A DNA stretch of 64,000 bases, taken from positions 757,001 through 821,000 of the forward strand of contig CALNXK010000132.1 of NCBI GenBank assembly GCA_942486035.1, in the 5' to 3' direction. This stretch comes from Porites lobata (Eukaryota; Cnidaria; Anthozoa; Scleractinia; Poritidae). The first letter of the stretch is position 1; each line of letters opens with the position of its first letter. Position numbers and translations under genes: made by a program. Below are positions 44,681 to 58,200 of this stretch, piece after piece. Under the pieces are notes generated by a model. The model did no database searches. It was not told the origin of the DNA and saw only the letters and a program-made list of their open reading frames with translations.

Positions 44681-46597
44681 ATGCTAGTCACGTCCATGGG
44701 AAAACTTCTAATTTGCCTGCTGTTTTATTTTAATTCAATAGGTAAGTTGCCTTGTAGGATTTTTCGTAACTTTTTGCTTTATCATGTTTCAGTTTGATGT
44801 GGTGATTGAGTTTCAAAATTAGTTGCATGTTTGTTATATTTAACATTTACATATCTGTTACGTTAAATGTTTTGAGCGTCACTGCCCAGGATATGGCCGT
44901 AATTTTCGTAGCGAATAGATCGCTTCAAATTGAAACTTAACTTTATTCTTTCCATTTTCTTATTTTAGGGTTTTTAAGTAAAGCATACCAAAAATGAGTG
45001 CAAAAATTTTTGGTTTTAAATTGGCTGATAAAGACTGGTTGGCTTTAATTATAACTGTTGAGATATAAAAAAATCATTACGTTTTTTATTCCAATCAGTT
45101 CAGCCTTTTCCTCTGTGTGGCTAAATCAATCTCAGAATATTTGAATAAAAAAAAAGTGTCCTAAAGTTTAACATAGAGGATGACCTAACTCAGTTTTTCC
45201 ACATATGTCCCTTTTTTAATTTTTTATAACATACGACTGGTATTTTTATACGCCGATGAATTGATGAATCACTAGGGAAACTACGTTTTTTTGGCAGCTG
45301 CGAATAAACAATTCTACGAAGACTTGGAGCAGCTACAGAAGGACCTGTTCACAAATTACAGTACCAATATCATCCCTCAGAAAAATAAAACTATTGCAGT
45401 CAAAGTTCAGTTCGACATAGCCCTCAATCAAATAATTGATTTGGTAAGTGTCTCGGCGCGTCTTAATTACCTAACGTAATTCACGCAGGTTTAAACGCCT
45501 ACTCGATGGGATTTAATTCTCAAGTGACTTATACTTTTTGGAGTATCTTTCAGTCCAGTCTTTTTCAGCTTCAAGATCATGATATCTCGGATTGTATGTA
45601 AAACGAAATAAAATGACAAAGACGGGCTATTTTGGTTTCCCCAAAGCGATCCTTGTAACAGGACTATACTATGTTGTATTCGTCACTGAGTTTATGGGAA
45701 TTAATTAAATTAGATATCTAAGCTCAAAAGACTATAAAAAGGGATACGCGTATGCTTTATCGAAGCAGCCAAATTTCTGCTATTTCAAAAATTGAAACAT
45801 AACAAAAAAGAAATTGATGGCAGCAAAAAGGAACAAACTGTCTGTTTTGCTTCATTTTTCCCGAGTTTTACAATTTTATTGTTGCGGCCCGTAAGAGCAT
45901 GAATAATATATAGTTGTTGTTAGTCCTAGAGCTCTTTTACGATAGCAGGATAATTGACCCTGCTGGGAATTGGGGCTGTGGATTTTACTGGAACAGATCT
46001 TGTCTTTGCCGCGAGGCCAGAGTTCAAATCAGTAAATCGAAAAAGAAAAACCGAGAGTCTGTCTTAAGAGAGTGGAAAGAGGCTGAATGTCTTTTTGGCG
46101 TTGAAAATAGCGAAATGGTTTTGTTTAGAGAATTTTAGTCTGAAAATGTCCTTAAAACGTTTCTTTAAAAAAGAATAGGACACAATGTCCACTACAACAG
46201 ATCTCCTCAGGAATCTGCATCAAACACTGGTTGTTGTTGTAAACAACAAATGAGATTGACGTTCAGCCATTTGAATTAATAACAATCTCTTTCCCAGTGA
46301 AAACGAATAAAGGTTGATTTAAAATCTAAATGCTCGCAGATTTTCGAATCGGCCAAAACATAATTTTGATTTTAGATATCTTAAGCAAATACGTATATTG
46401 TTGTATTAAATGAACTTGAAGAATTTAAAAGAATACGCTGATATTTACCTAGTGGTATACTTTATAAAAATTATTCTTCCCGGATTCAAGGGATTAGAAG
46501 CTCGATTTTATTGGATTGAAAATTTAGTAGTCTATCAATCTGCAAGCGAAAAGTAACAAAGGCTCCAGTAGTTGCCTATGTAACTACTGTTTTTCAC

Positions 46598-46628
<31 letters not shown>

Positions 46629-49600
46629 TTTAAAGTTCCAATAACGGATTACGAAATCTATGACAGCTCATTGTTTTAAGAATATGATCGTAGGATCGAT
46701 CTAATGAATTATCAGCTAGGCCTAAATTCTTTTTTTTTTTTTATTTTTTATCAAACATTCTTTTGTTGGTGTTAAACGAGGCTGTTTTATCTTATCCTGC
46801 AGAGGTAGACAAGGAAAGTGATTACGAATATCCAGATATGTAATATTAATATCTTTGTTTTGGACAAACAGCTGTACTGAGCCAAAACAGTCAAGCTGAC
46901 TGACTCATAGCCGACTCACTTTCGAGATTCATTTCTTTAATCCTAAGTATCTCTTCGTATTAATTTAGTTATGAAACCCATTTTCGACACGTAAACCTCA
47001 CTGATCATGAAGGCAGCTTTCTAGTGACAAATTCACAGGCCCAGTTTAACTTGGTTGTACCTTCTTTTCTGTGTCATTGTATCATTTAATTGCAGTTGTT
47101 ATGCCGTTCAGTTAAAAATTCTAAAAGATGGATTCAATGAACTTTTTAAATTACAAATATTTAAAAGTCGAACTAGATCCACCAGGCAGTAATTTGACAG
47201 GTTTTCAGTTTTTGTTATGCGAAGAATTAAAATCGTAAAAACATCGCATAAACGTACTAAATTTTACACATTCATCAGTGGTTCAGATTGCTGAGTATAA
47301 TTTTTTTATTATGAGTTCTCTGTCCTAGATGCGTCCAAATAGAATTAAAAGCTGTGTGTTTTTAATTCTCTTTTTTTTTGACCCGACAAAGAAATTTAAC
47401 GAATACTCTGTATTCATCAAGTTTAACTCCAAAATTTCAAGCTTACATCGCCAAAGTTTTCCTGATCAACTGATCATGTATTATGATAACCTCTCTTGTT
47501 ATTAAGAAACACAACCTTAAAGAAAAGAGGGAACTGTTCCGCGCAGTCTACGCAAACTGTGCTGGGTGTTCGGCACAGTTATTTTTAATTTTTAGTTGTA
47601 AATTTCCATTAATTGTTATTGTGCGTTTGTAGTTTTTCAATAGAGAGCTTAAGCAAAAACGACGGCCACGACTGCGACAACGTCACTCAAAAAAAGAATT
47701 TGCTTTTTTTTCAAACGTTCAATTTGTCACATGATGACGAATTTCTCTGGAGTTAAATTCTTAAGGTCTGTTTCTGACTTTAGAAAAAGAAAATGAAAAG
47801 TCGTTGTCCTCAGTTCACGTTGAGTACATAAAACGTGAAAATAGGGAAGTCTCACGTCGTGTTCGTGCAATGACGGCAAAGAAATGTACAAAAAAGCGTG
47901 ATGATCAGATGTACGTGCAAAGTTGTTGTTTTGTGAATCTAAGCCGATTGCTTTTCTCTGCGTTCTCGTTGCCGTCGCCGTCAACGTTGCTTAATTAATC
48001 TCCCTAATATTCATTGTTTGCGGGGTAAAGCCGAATTGTTATCGATGTTTTTCAAGGCGGATAGATTGCTTAAAAACAGTTTTATCTAAAAGGGTCGAGT
48101 CTAGATTTTTCTATTTTGCATGTGTATTGGCATCACAACGATATCTGCTTTTTATAAATTAGATTACATGTTATACGTGATGTAATATCATAGCTTTTGC
48201 TACTCTCTGTCTAGACATTTTCTTTCTGAAAAGATTAAATGAAGAAGAGCTTTCTTGTGAGATTCGGAAAAAGATTGCCATGTTCTCTTAACCTTGAATG
48301 CTTTCTTTTTGTAGGATGAGAGACTGCAAACTATGACGACCATTGTGTGGGTGAGGCTTGTGAGTATCCATGGCTACCATATTGGACAGTACTCCCTTAT
48401 ATTACAGCCATATAGTCATTTCGGGGACAGAGGATATACGTTCCCTCCTGGCCCTGCTCTAATATATGCATTTTGACTATGTTTTGTGAAAGAGGGCTCG
48501 CTTGGGTGTCAAGAAGTGCGAGCACATCTGAAGTGTTATTACGGTTAAGTGTTCAAAGAAACAGGGTACTGACACACCCCACCGGTTTCACTGAGTTTCC
48601 AAGAGTATCCCCAGTCCCTTTTTGGCGTGTTCTTCACATAGTGGGCGTAAGAGATGCGTACTTATATATCCAAGGGGCTTAAAATTGAAAACCGCAGAAT
48701 GTAATTACTTGTGTTTTTATCCAGGAAAAGCGGCTATGGATCTGTATCAATAGGGCCGTGTATACGAGGAAAAATAAGACGCGTCTTACATAAGACGCGT
48801 CTTAAATAAGACGCGAACTGTACCATTTATACGAGCATGTCTTATCTAAGACAAGAACAGCTCGTATAAATGGTTCGCGTCTTATTTCTGTTCTTGACTC
48901 GTTTTCATGTGAATGTTGCCCGTAGCAACGGCAATCCAACGTGGCGCGCCAAAAATTTACGCATGCGTACTATGCGTTCGCGTCTTATGTAAGACGTGAA
49001 GGTCATTTATACGAAGTTTTTCTCGTTTTAGCTAAGACGCGTCTTATCTAAGAACAGGTGTTAAGGGCTGTTCTAAAATAAGACGCGTCTTAGCTAATCC
49101 GCGTCTTATTTTAGACGAAATGTGCCGTTTATACGGAAAGTTCGCGTTTTAGTTAAGACGCGTCTTATTTTTCCTCGTATAAATGACCCTACTAATTGTT
49201 GTGTCTTCAGTTTCTCATCTTTGACGTTATGGCTAATTACACTTCTTAATTTTATCGAACTTATTGCTTGACTCCTTCATTTTTGATTAATTTTCACAGA
49301 AAATAAATTTTCTCTCGTAAAGTCAAGAGAAAATATTTTCTGTCCATGTAATACATTATTGATTTCATTATTACGCATCCTTTAAACATTTTTCTTTACC
49401 TCTTCCTGTTTTTACAGTATTGGAATGATTTTAGATTACAATGGAATAGCTCTAATTATGGATCAATACAGTCGTTCGTGACATCTTCAAAGAAACTTTG
49501 GCTTCCAGACATTACTTTGTACAACAAGTAAGGCATACAAGTTTTTGTTCCTGGTTATTTTTTTTTGTATGCAAAATTTATCCAATTACGCTAACAGTGA

Positions 49601-51865
49601 TTTTCGGCTGGTTTTTTCCATGTAGTAAGAGTCTTAATTTAATTTAGTTTCATTAGACAAATTCAGTTCTTTTAAAAATACCGCGAAACTACTTTGTAGT
49701 TACCTGAGAATCAACGACGACTTAGCAGAAGTTTACCAGCTTCAGAACGTGCCCTGCTTAGCAAAATCAAAGATGTGTTTGCCAAATTAACGCTGAGTGG
49801 GTTTAGTACCTCAAACTATGTGAAGAGAATTCACTATCTCCCGTATAAAAACATGAAGGAGAAATCAACAGTTTAAATTATCTTGGCCATCTTCCCACTT
49901 TCGATTCCTACATTGCCTAGGGCTCAACCAGTGACTTGCTTAAAAGATCAGCCCCACAATAGCTAAGAAAAACATACAGTCTTGCTGCTTTTTGGGCCAT
50001 TAGGCAAAAATATGCAAATTAAAAGACTTCGTGACTACCGTGAGCCGTAAAGCCAAAAATTTTGTTTGGCACAACTGACTTACCAGGAAAGGTTGGAGGA
50101 CACAAAGTAACACGAATCAAGGCTTACCTCAGTCTAATACCAGGTTACCCAGCTCTGCTAAGTCTGCTTAATGTAACAGCAATGAAAGTGCTTTCCCGAA
50201 AGAAGCAAAAATTCTTCTTTTTATTTTTATTAACAGTGCTAATGACAATTACGACAAAGAGAAAGAAGAATATTATGGGCTTACCGTAAGTTCTAATGGT
50301 GATGTAGGATGGTTCTACCCCACAATATTCAAGAGTTCATGTACCATTGACGTCACCTATTTTCCGTTTGATGATCAGGTAGGGGAAAATGTTTGAAATA
50401 TCATTTCATTCAAAAAGTAAGGTCGGGCTACTTCAAACTTTATCGGGCTTATTCCAACTCGTTCAATTCATCAAATGTTGGCACATTTTTCTGGAGTTGA
50501 ATTCTAAAAGACTGTATAAAAAGAAAAAGAAAGTCATTGCCTTATGTTCACGTCTAGACTGCGAGTTGTCTCCCATTTTTCCTCAGGGATATTAGAGCGA
50601 GCGAAACGCAAGCGCGCGTGCAAATCCCCCCACACGAGAAAGGCGAGACGCGGTGGGCCTTTTCTCGCGTGGGGTGATTTTCACGCGCGCTCGCCTTTCG
50701 CTCGCTCAACTATCCCTGAGGACAAATGGGGGAAAACTCGTAGTCTAGTTCACGTCCTCAACAAAACGTGAAATTAGGCACTTTCACTAAAGAAAAAGAG
50801 TCACTTCCTTTTTTTTGGTTTTGTGCAAAGTGCAGCAAAATCCATTAATTAACTTGCTTCTCTTTCCAGAAATGCATTCTGAAGTTTGGGTCATGGTCCT
50901 ATCATGGCTTGAGTCTGGATATATTTCACAAAGGTCCTGGAGATACTGCATCATTCACTGATAATGGCGAATGGATACTGGTTGGGATGCCTGTTACAAA
51001 ATTCATTACCAAGTACCGCTGCTGTCCTGAGCCCTATCCATTTATAACTTACAATATCGTCATTCGTCGTCGTACCATGTATTATATCTTAAACTTTTTG
51101 ACTCCGTGCGTACTCATGTCAGCATTAACAATCCTCGGTTTCTTTCTCCCAGTTGAGTCTGGAGAAAGAATGAATGTGGGTGTAACTGTATTACTATCGT
51201 TAACTGTTATTCTTTTATTACTAGCCGAAGAACTTCCAGCCACTTCCGAAGTTGTGCCGTTGATCTCCCGATATTATACCTTGACGATGGTGAATGTTTT
51301 TGTGTCCATTGTTTTTACTTGCGTCGTTCTCACATTTCATCACCACTCTCCAACACCGCTACCGGCCTGGGTACGACTGTTCATCTGCCAGTGGTGTGCA
51401 AACGTCTTACGTGTAAAGAGAAACGGCAAGAAAACCAACGAATCTTGCACTTCGGCAAAGAAATTTCTCAAAAATCGTAACATGAGAAGACATTCACTGG
51501 GCGAGCGTCTTTATAATGGCGATAGCACAGAGCCAGTTACTACTAACCCATTTGTCAGTGACAAAAATCATGCTAACGGTACACATCAGCTTGTAACGGA
51601 TTCAAACACACCCATTCAATTACAAACCTTGGGTGATCAAAACATGAACCTTCGAAAACGACTTAGTCAAGCCTCCAAACAGTCAGAGGCTCTGGATATT
51701 CTTGTGCAAAGGACTAAGAAAGATGAAGAGAAGGAGCACTTTCAGCAAGAATGGCGTTTTGCTGCTCAGGTGCTGAATCGATTGTTCATGTGGATTGTTC
51801 TGATCTTAGTTGTGTTTAACTGTCTAGTAGTGTTATTCTCGGCTCCAAGAGAAAACCTCGACTGA
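44681..51865 (+). CDS. Nicotinic acetylcholine receptor alpha-type subunit (copy 1)
   Basis: Pentameric ligand-gated cation channel subunit, 499 residues, plasma membrane. Six exons: 44681-44741, 45298-45443, 48315-48359, 49418-49527, 50237-50378, 50870-51865 (lengths 61/146/45/110/142/996). Exon 1 encodes the signal peptide. The ligand-binding domain carries loop D (VWVRLYW), loop A (LWLPDITLYN), a 13-residue Cys-loop between C156 and C170 (FPFDDQ inside), loop B (GSWSYHG) and loop C with vicinal C219-C220 and tyrosines on both sides (YRCCPEPY), the mark of an alpha subunit. All four membrane segments lie in the last exon. M2 begins GERM (E267 at -1') and is followed by AEELPATSE, fitting cation selectivity. 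The M3-M4 loop is about 125 residues and M4 ends near FSAPR. Closest in type to alpha7-like subunits. It is paired with a second copy 3.4 kb downstream. Confidence 0.92.
46599..46623 (+). repeat. (ATT)n microsatellite
   Basis: About eight ATT triplets, in intron 2 of the first receptor gene. Confidence 0.85.
47643..48006. mobile_element. MITE with GCTTAAGCAA ends
   Basis: Same family as 39256-39627. Ends AGCTTAAGCAAAAACGACGG and (reversed) ATTAAGCAACGTTGACGGCG. The interior shares GGCAAAGAAATGTACAAAAA. Intronic in the first receptor gene, ending about 300 bp before exon 3. Confidence 0.75.
48753..49189. mobile_element. TA-flanked MITE built of AAGACGCGTCTTA palindromes
   Basis: A 437-bp element. 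TIRs GGGCCGTGTATACGAGGAAA and (reversed) GGGTCATTTATACGAGGAAA continue into AAATAAGACGCGTCTTA. TA lies at both ends (48751-48752, 49190-49191). AAGACGCGTCTTA and relatives recur at least five times. Intron 3 of the first receptor gene. Confidence 0.9.
50405..50815. mobile_element. Partial MITE, interrupted by another element
   Basis: Shares CTTCAAACTTTATC, CTTATTCCA, AAATGTTGGCA and GGAGTTGAATTCTAAA, then CAAAACGTGAA and AGGCACTTTCAC, with the interior of the element at 39256-39627. Neither GCTTAAGCAA end is present. It is split by the insertion at 50555-50747. Confidence 0.75.
50555..50747. mobile_element. 193-bp foldback MITE with 9-bp target duplication
   Basis: Nearly the whole element is inverted repeat. 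The left arm runs from TAGACTGCGAGTTGTCTCCC to GCGCGCGTG; the right arm, reversed, from TAGACTACGAGTTTTCCCCC to GCGCGCGTG. GTTCACGTC is duplicated exactly at 50546-50554 and 50748-50756. The 9-bp duplication suggests a Mutator-like origin. It lies in the last intron of the first receptor gene, about 120 bp from the final exon. Confidence 0.92.
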
Positions 51866-54800
51866 ATTCACTTCGTGTGTACGTATATGGACCCACCCTC
51901 GTCGGCCATGAGACTGGTGGTGTCGGTCAGACAAGGCTGTCTTTCGTTCTGTTGTTATTAATGTCGTTTAAAAGTTAGACTGCAAAACAGTCGGTTTTTT
52001 TCTCAAAATCAGTAAAGAAATCGGTTAAGCTTTGCGTAAGAGTCTTAAGCGCGAAGCGCGCGAGCGAGAGAAAAAAACCCGACTCTCTCCCCAGTCTCGC
52101 TCTCTGTTTTCAGCTTCGTTCCAGATCCTTCGTTTGACAGCTCACGCGTACTTGAATACGCAAAAATACGAATGTTTTGCAGTCTATTTAAAAGTACGTT
52201 ACGTTCAACAACTTCAAGTTTTAAGTCAATTGCGGATCTCCTACAGGAGTGGAAAGGTATAAGATCCCCTTCTAAAAGATAGAGCTCGACTAAGCGATTT
52301 CTGTTCAAAATTTCGATCTGTGCATAAAATGACTAAAATTCGTTGTTTCGTAATATAATTATATAGTCGGTTCTTTTGTTTACTAGAAAAGTGCCTGTGA
52401 AGTGGCATCCCTTGTGTGTAACTGATTGCTTATGCATATGAACTGTAAACATGAAGTATGGGGCTATAAGAGTGTGACATTGCAAAATTACTGAGAAGTC
52501 CAAAATAAACATGGAGCGTTTTCAGTTGATGTAAGATGTAAAATGTTAATATAACATATAAGTGAAAAGGTAACAAAACTGATAATAATTAGAAGACCAA
52601 CTGGAAAACCTTCAAATCGACCGTGTAAACTTACATACACATTACTCATTATATGATTATATCATCTGACGAATTAACAATGTAAAACAAGAGGAACGTA
52701 TATGGCCGTTGTAATATTGTCTCTACTGAGATTAATTGGTATAATATAAATGGTAGAGATCAAATAAGAGGGTCTTTGATTGCGTTCAAGCATTCTTATT
52801 CTGGTGCTTCCATCAAATTAACGTGCTTCAATGCTGAATTCAAAGGCAACAGACGTTGCAAAGTTTAGGATATTCACAGCAGCAGATTTCTAGGTCTTAC
52901 TATGTCAAGTTTGTAGAGTGAAGACGGTGAACTTCCCAGTATGGCCAGTATTTTTGTCATTTCTGATCCCAGTTTCAGACCTGTTGCCTAAATTTGTTCA
53001 AAGCTTTTACTCCTATAGGTGCTTCGCGAAGAGTTGCACGTTTTTGCAAATACCAAAGGAACAAATAACGTGATACGAAAGTACTACTAAAGAGATTTCA
53101 TATGAATGTTACATCATAAGATTTCCTCTGCAGACTCAATAGTTCAAACTCCGTACGGTGAAAGTAGTGCTGCTGCTAAAGAGATTTAAATCAATTCATG
53201 AATCGTCGCACCGTAGGAATCCATCCACAAACTAACAGTCAAAAGTTAGAGCTGTTCTCCTTTTATCCATTGAACCTGGGGTAAAGGAGTTAAAAAGGAA
53301 AGGCGTTATAAACAGCAACTGTTAATTGTAATTATACTCACTGATTCATCCAGTCGTGCGTCGAAAAATCAGACTTAATTACAAACCGTTTGATCAAAAA
53401 CTGATGTAAAATAGTGTAAGACGTATAGGAAAAGTTATACCGAATATACCATAAATAAAATTAAATATTATTATGAAAGGTAAATAAAGATAAATATTAA
53501 AGAAAGCGATTTGCTTTAATTGAATGTTGATGAAGTGAACGTTATGGTCAATCGGAAACACAAACTAACTCCCCTGCTTTGTGCTTTATAAATGATCATC
53601 CTTCAAGAATTTTCCTGTTTATTTCAATTAATTTCAGACTAAATTTGACACTTTTTAGGCTTAATGGCGGAAAAAATGAATCATGGCGTCAATACCATTC
53701 TTGAGAGCGCTTTATACTTACACAAAGAAAAATGGTTGTTTCGTTCACTCTGGCGGCCACCGCCCCCCTCGATTTCTAGTACCCATGCTCCGTCTTGCGA
53801 TAAAAATGGTACACTGTTCATTTTGAAAGGGGAAATTCAAAAGGATATAAAATAACTAACAGGCATATCTGGTCATTAAAAACCTTAACTGGTAAGCTAG
53901 TGAAATTGTGGTGTGGATATCGTTCAAAGTCGTTTCCTGGATGTTAGTTATAAAATTCAGTTCCCACCAACATACGCGGCTGGAAAGTAATTCCATAGTG
54001 CTATGGCATTTACATTTTCTAAGAACTCGAGAACAAGAAGAATTTGACATTATTAATAGTTAAAATACATGGATGGCCGGTGGCTAAAACGCATTTCGAA
54101 ATTCATTCTTTGGCCTACGTTACAGCTTATTAAGCCACTGTCGTGATGTCACGTGACGCTAAAAAAAATATATTTTTTTACGTCTAAGAAGTGATACTTG
54201 AGCATTTAGTGTATATTGGCCAGCTTCCCCCTCTTCAAACCTTCAGCCTCAATTCACCCTATAAAACAAATCGCTTTCGAATAGCACGAACGGTAAAATA
54301 TATTGCTTTACATTTCCATATATACTTTATATGGCTGATACCATTCACGCGGTTTTCTTATTGAAATGTTTGAAACAAGTGATTCCAATAATGCTTGAAA
54401 AATTAACGTTCCCCGACTGAACAAGTTTTCCATTTATTTTCTCCTCATATTTATTTCACACTGTGGGGCATCTTGTTTTGATTCTAGCAACAGCAGGTTT
54501 AAATAAAATTTACCACTTTCACCATAACACAACAAAAAATGGTAAAAAAAAAGATGAAAACGTCGTTCAAGTGAACATTTTTTTGTTGTTTGAACACACA
54601 GAGTGCATGCAAAACGATGATTTAACATTACTATTAGAGTTCTGACTGATCTAAATTTTTCGGCATTTTCAGAATCGTTTTCTTGTTGTGCGTTAATTGG
54701 GTTTCTCAGCATGCTGTATAAAATTTCAACCCAGTTTCATCTTCTGCAAAGTAAGTACCTAACTAAGTTCATTCACAGTTTACCGAAACTACCAAACACA

Positions 54801-55284
54801 TCTTTGATGAAACTTGAACAGAGTTGATTTAGTGGCTGATTCGTCTTCCGTATATATAGAAGGGAAAATTAGGCAGATTACCTAATCAATAAAATAATTA
54901 TGGCTTCTCGCTTGGCGGCTCACAAAAAATTTTAAAAAAGCCGACAAAGAAGTTCTCTCGTGAAAATGAATCACTGCGACCAAATAACGAGAGACTGCGA
55001 AGTTATTGAAAATTTATCACTCAGCTGTGTGTTTTTTTTATGAAATTCCGGGCCTGTGATGATTAGACAAGCCAAAACTCTCCCAGCCACCTGTAAGCGT
55101 GTCAGCCAATGATATCAGTGCAGAGTATTCGCGCATACACTCCCCACGCAGCGCTATTAGATTATCAGTAAAAGACATCCCGAGATTTCTGTTACTAACC
55201 CTGTCGTTTACCCGCAATCGTTCGGACCAGGTTGCGAAGGCTTAGTATGTTATTTATTTTAAATGTCGGATTCTATTGACAGAA
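51866..55284. other. 3' UTR and intergenic stretch between the two receptor genes
   Basis: AT-rich. It contains a candidate poly(A) signal at 52504. The short frames (for example 53664-53855 and 54434-54712) show no domain and low coding character. No RNA gene or bounded repeat is recognised. Confidence 0.45.
52504..52509 (+). terminator. Candidate poly(A) signal of receptor copy 1
   Basis: AATAAA lies 639 bases after the stop codon. It is a candidate that needs transcript support. Confidence 0.35.
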
Positions 55285-58200
55285 ATGGCAAGTTACATGC
55301 CTGCACTTCTCTGCGATCTAATAAGAATGATGTTATTCTTGCTGACTCTTTTCTTAAATTCAAGTGAAGGTAAGGATTTTTCAGTTGGTTTTGTGTTCCG
55401 AGTTTAGTGTCATGTCAAACTTTTATGAACCTGCTACTGAAATTAGAATTGACCCTAAAAGTAATGTCGCACTGGGATTAAATTGTTGGCTTAAAGCATC
55501 TTCCAGGCAAATTCGCAGTTTACGCGTTCGATTCGTGTTTTAAAAATATATTCAGATTGAATTGCACCGTTTTAAATATCAATACAAGCTTATTATCAAA
55601 TATCTGTCTGTGCGACAAAAAATTCTTCACTTCTACCGCGAGTCAAAATAAAATTAGCTAATGTAAGTATTCATCAGAGACTTTCTAAGCCTTTGAAATA
55701 AAATTGTTTTGCATCGCCAAAAAACCCAAACATAGTAAAAACATACGGTCACTTGATGAATCACCTATTAGACCTTTGACGGAGACCGGTTAGGATTATC
55801 TAATGACGGCAAAAATATGGTCCGTCTCAGTATAAGTGCAATGATTAATTTAAGTAGTATTCAATATTCTTCCCTTAACTATACTGACAGTTAGATGACG
55901 GAAATTTAATCGTGAGTCTGAACTGAGATAAGCATGAGAAAACTATCAATTTTTTGCCCATTTTTCATTTAGTATTTATTAGATAAGGGTTGCACGCGTT
56001 TTTATCACCCGACTTGTAAATCTCCGTCTATTTGCATGTGAATTTAACTTTTTTTCCCTTTTACTCCCAATTATTAAAAGCTGAGTGCGTTCTTAGATTA
56101 ACTTATGCGTTCACGCCAAACATTTAGGGACATCTTAAAGTTCTTGATCGCGAATCAACCTGATAGAGTACCCTGAGGCTAAACCCTCTCTTGCACAATT
56201 AATCTCGTAATCTGAATGGCTATTGAAACATAGACTGGACCAAGGAAATAAGAAATGATCTACTCTCTTAGTAATTTTCAAAAAGTCTCCCTTAATCCGA
56301 CCGCCATCGCTAAGGAACAAACAATTCAGAGTTGCACATGTGACAAGATTATCACGTGACAAATCATGTGACCATAATTAGCTAAAACAATTTTGATTCC
56401 AAAAACGTGTGATTTTGAATCTTCTACTTAACTATCCAACTAGCCTCAATTGTAAAAAAAGTGGCATGATAACGCTTTCTACTGGAGAAATATCTATTCA
56501 TTGAAAAGCGCAATTGGTTTTCCCAAAGGACAGTGATTTATCAGTTAAATTGCGCTATGTAGCGTTTGAACATCCGATCCTTGGCCTGGATCAGTGGATT
56601 GGATTGTGTAACCATACAGGAATATTTGTTTGTTTTTTGCTTGTTTTTTTGTCCACTGACAGAGTTTAACATTTGATTTCAGGCGTCCCGAGCTCTCATA
56701 TCGTTCAAGAGCTCGAGTACGATTTATTTCACTCCTACGACAAAAGTGTGCTTCCCAAAACAACTTTAGAGAAGGGTGTTGCAGTAACATTGGATTTGGC
56801 GTTGAACCAGATCATAGATGTGGTAAGTGGTTCAAAAGCTATCACTGATATCAACTGATTGAGGTCATTGAGGGTTTGCCATTCTGTACTTGTAGAGCCT
56901 CATTAGCCATTGATGTTTACCAATACGGTCCACAATTTAGAGTTCGTCAAGGATTCAATCCATCCAAATTATCCCGAGAGCCAAATGACATCCGATCGAA
57001 ACTTGGGCCACTGAGCATTGTCTCTAACCAAGCTAACGTTATTTATAGAGCCGTTAACACCATGAAAGTTCCACAAACCAGGTCTCCAACAAACTTGAGA
57101 CACCTTCCAGATCAGATCGAATTGGAATTGGAAATGTTGCTTTTACGCCCCGTGTAAAGGAATCCAGACTCCGGAATCTGGGAAAATTTTACTTCTGGAA
57201 TCCGGAATACGCTCAAGGAATGCAGAATCCCACAAACAAAGATCGGATTGGAATGAAGAATCCAAGTTCTACCGACAAATACTGGAATCCAGTACAATCC
57301 GGAATCCACAGCGTGAAATCCAGAATCCAAGACTGTCCTGGATTCCCTCATGGGGCAATGCTTTTGGTGGAGAGGGGAAAACAGGAATACCAGTAAGAAA
57401 TACCTCTCGACCGAGCAATGAAGAGAACCCTCAACACACTCAACTCTGAGTATATGACTGAGTATACGCTGAATATGACTGAGTATACGCTGAGTATACG
57501 CTGAGACTCGAACCCAGGCCACATTGGTGAGAGGAGTCAAGAGCTAATCGTCCCTGACTGCCTCATCTCAGCTGCTTCCTAAAACTGAATTCATTAAATT
57601 AAGCTGTAACTTTTTGTTCATCCATTGCAGAACAAGCGAGCTCAAACAATGACTGCTGTAATTTGGGTGCGGCAGGTAATAAAGAAATACGCCAAATTTG
57701 GTTGATCAACTGAGTTGTCTGAGTCACCGTCAGAGCAAAGGGCTAGCAATCAAACGTCACTTTCTCATGTAGTCTATTTCAGTGGGAAATATATTGACTT
57801 TTATGAAATCAGTTGATAAATCCAAATTATGCGTTTCAATCACCTATACTACCGACGTAGCACCATAGTACTGCTTCTTTTCTAACCCCTTCATAGAAAT
57901 ATGGTTAGAGTACATGCTCTTTCCTAGTTTAACAGATCCTTAAATAAAATAGTTGTCCCCCTTTTAACTGCTCACACAGATTAAAGGAAAAACTTCAGAT
58001 GCATAAAATCAGATTTCTTTATGTAAAATACAAAGAGTTAAATAGTACTTAATGCAATCGTTTAGTTGAAATGGGTTGATCACAATAGTAACACCATAGC
58101 TTGGATTTTGGCTTTGTTTCTACTAGGCTTTCAGATTCGACGGGAGCAGACTCCACCCCTATATTTGTTAACTAAGGGGGAAATTTCACCTAGACTACGA

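Noticed and set aside
57112..57540. 142-codon minus-strand frame
   Set aside because: It reads through a GGAATCC MITE and a tandem repeat in a receptor intron; the repeated IPVF/ILHS words are repeat translation.
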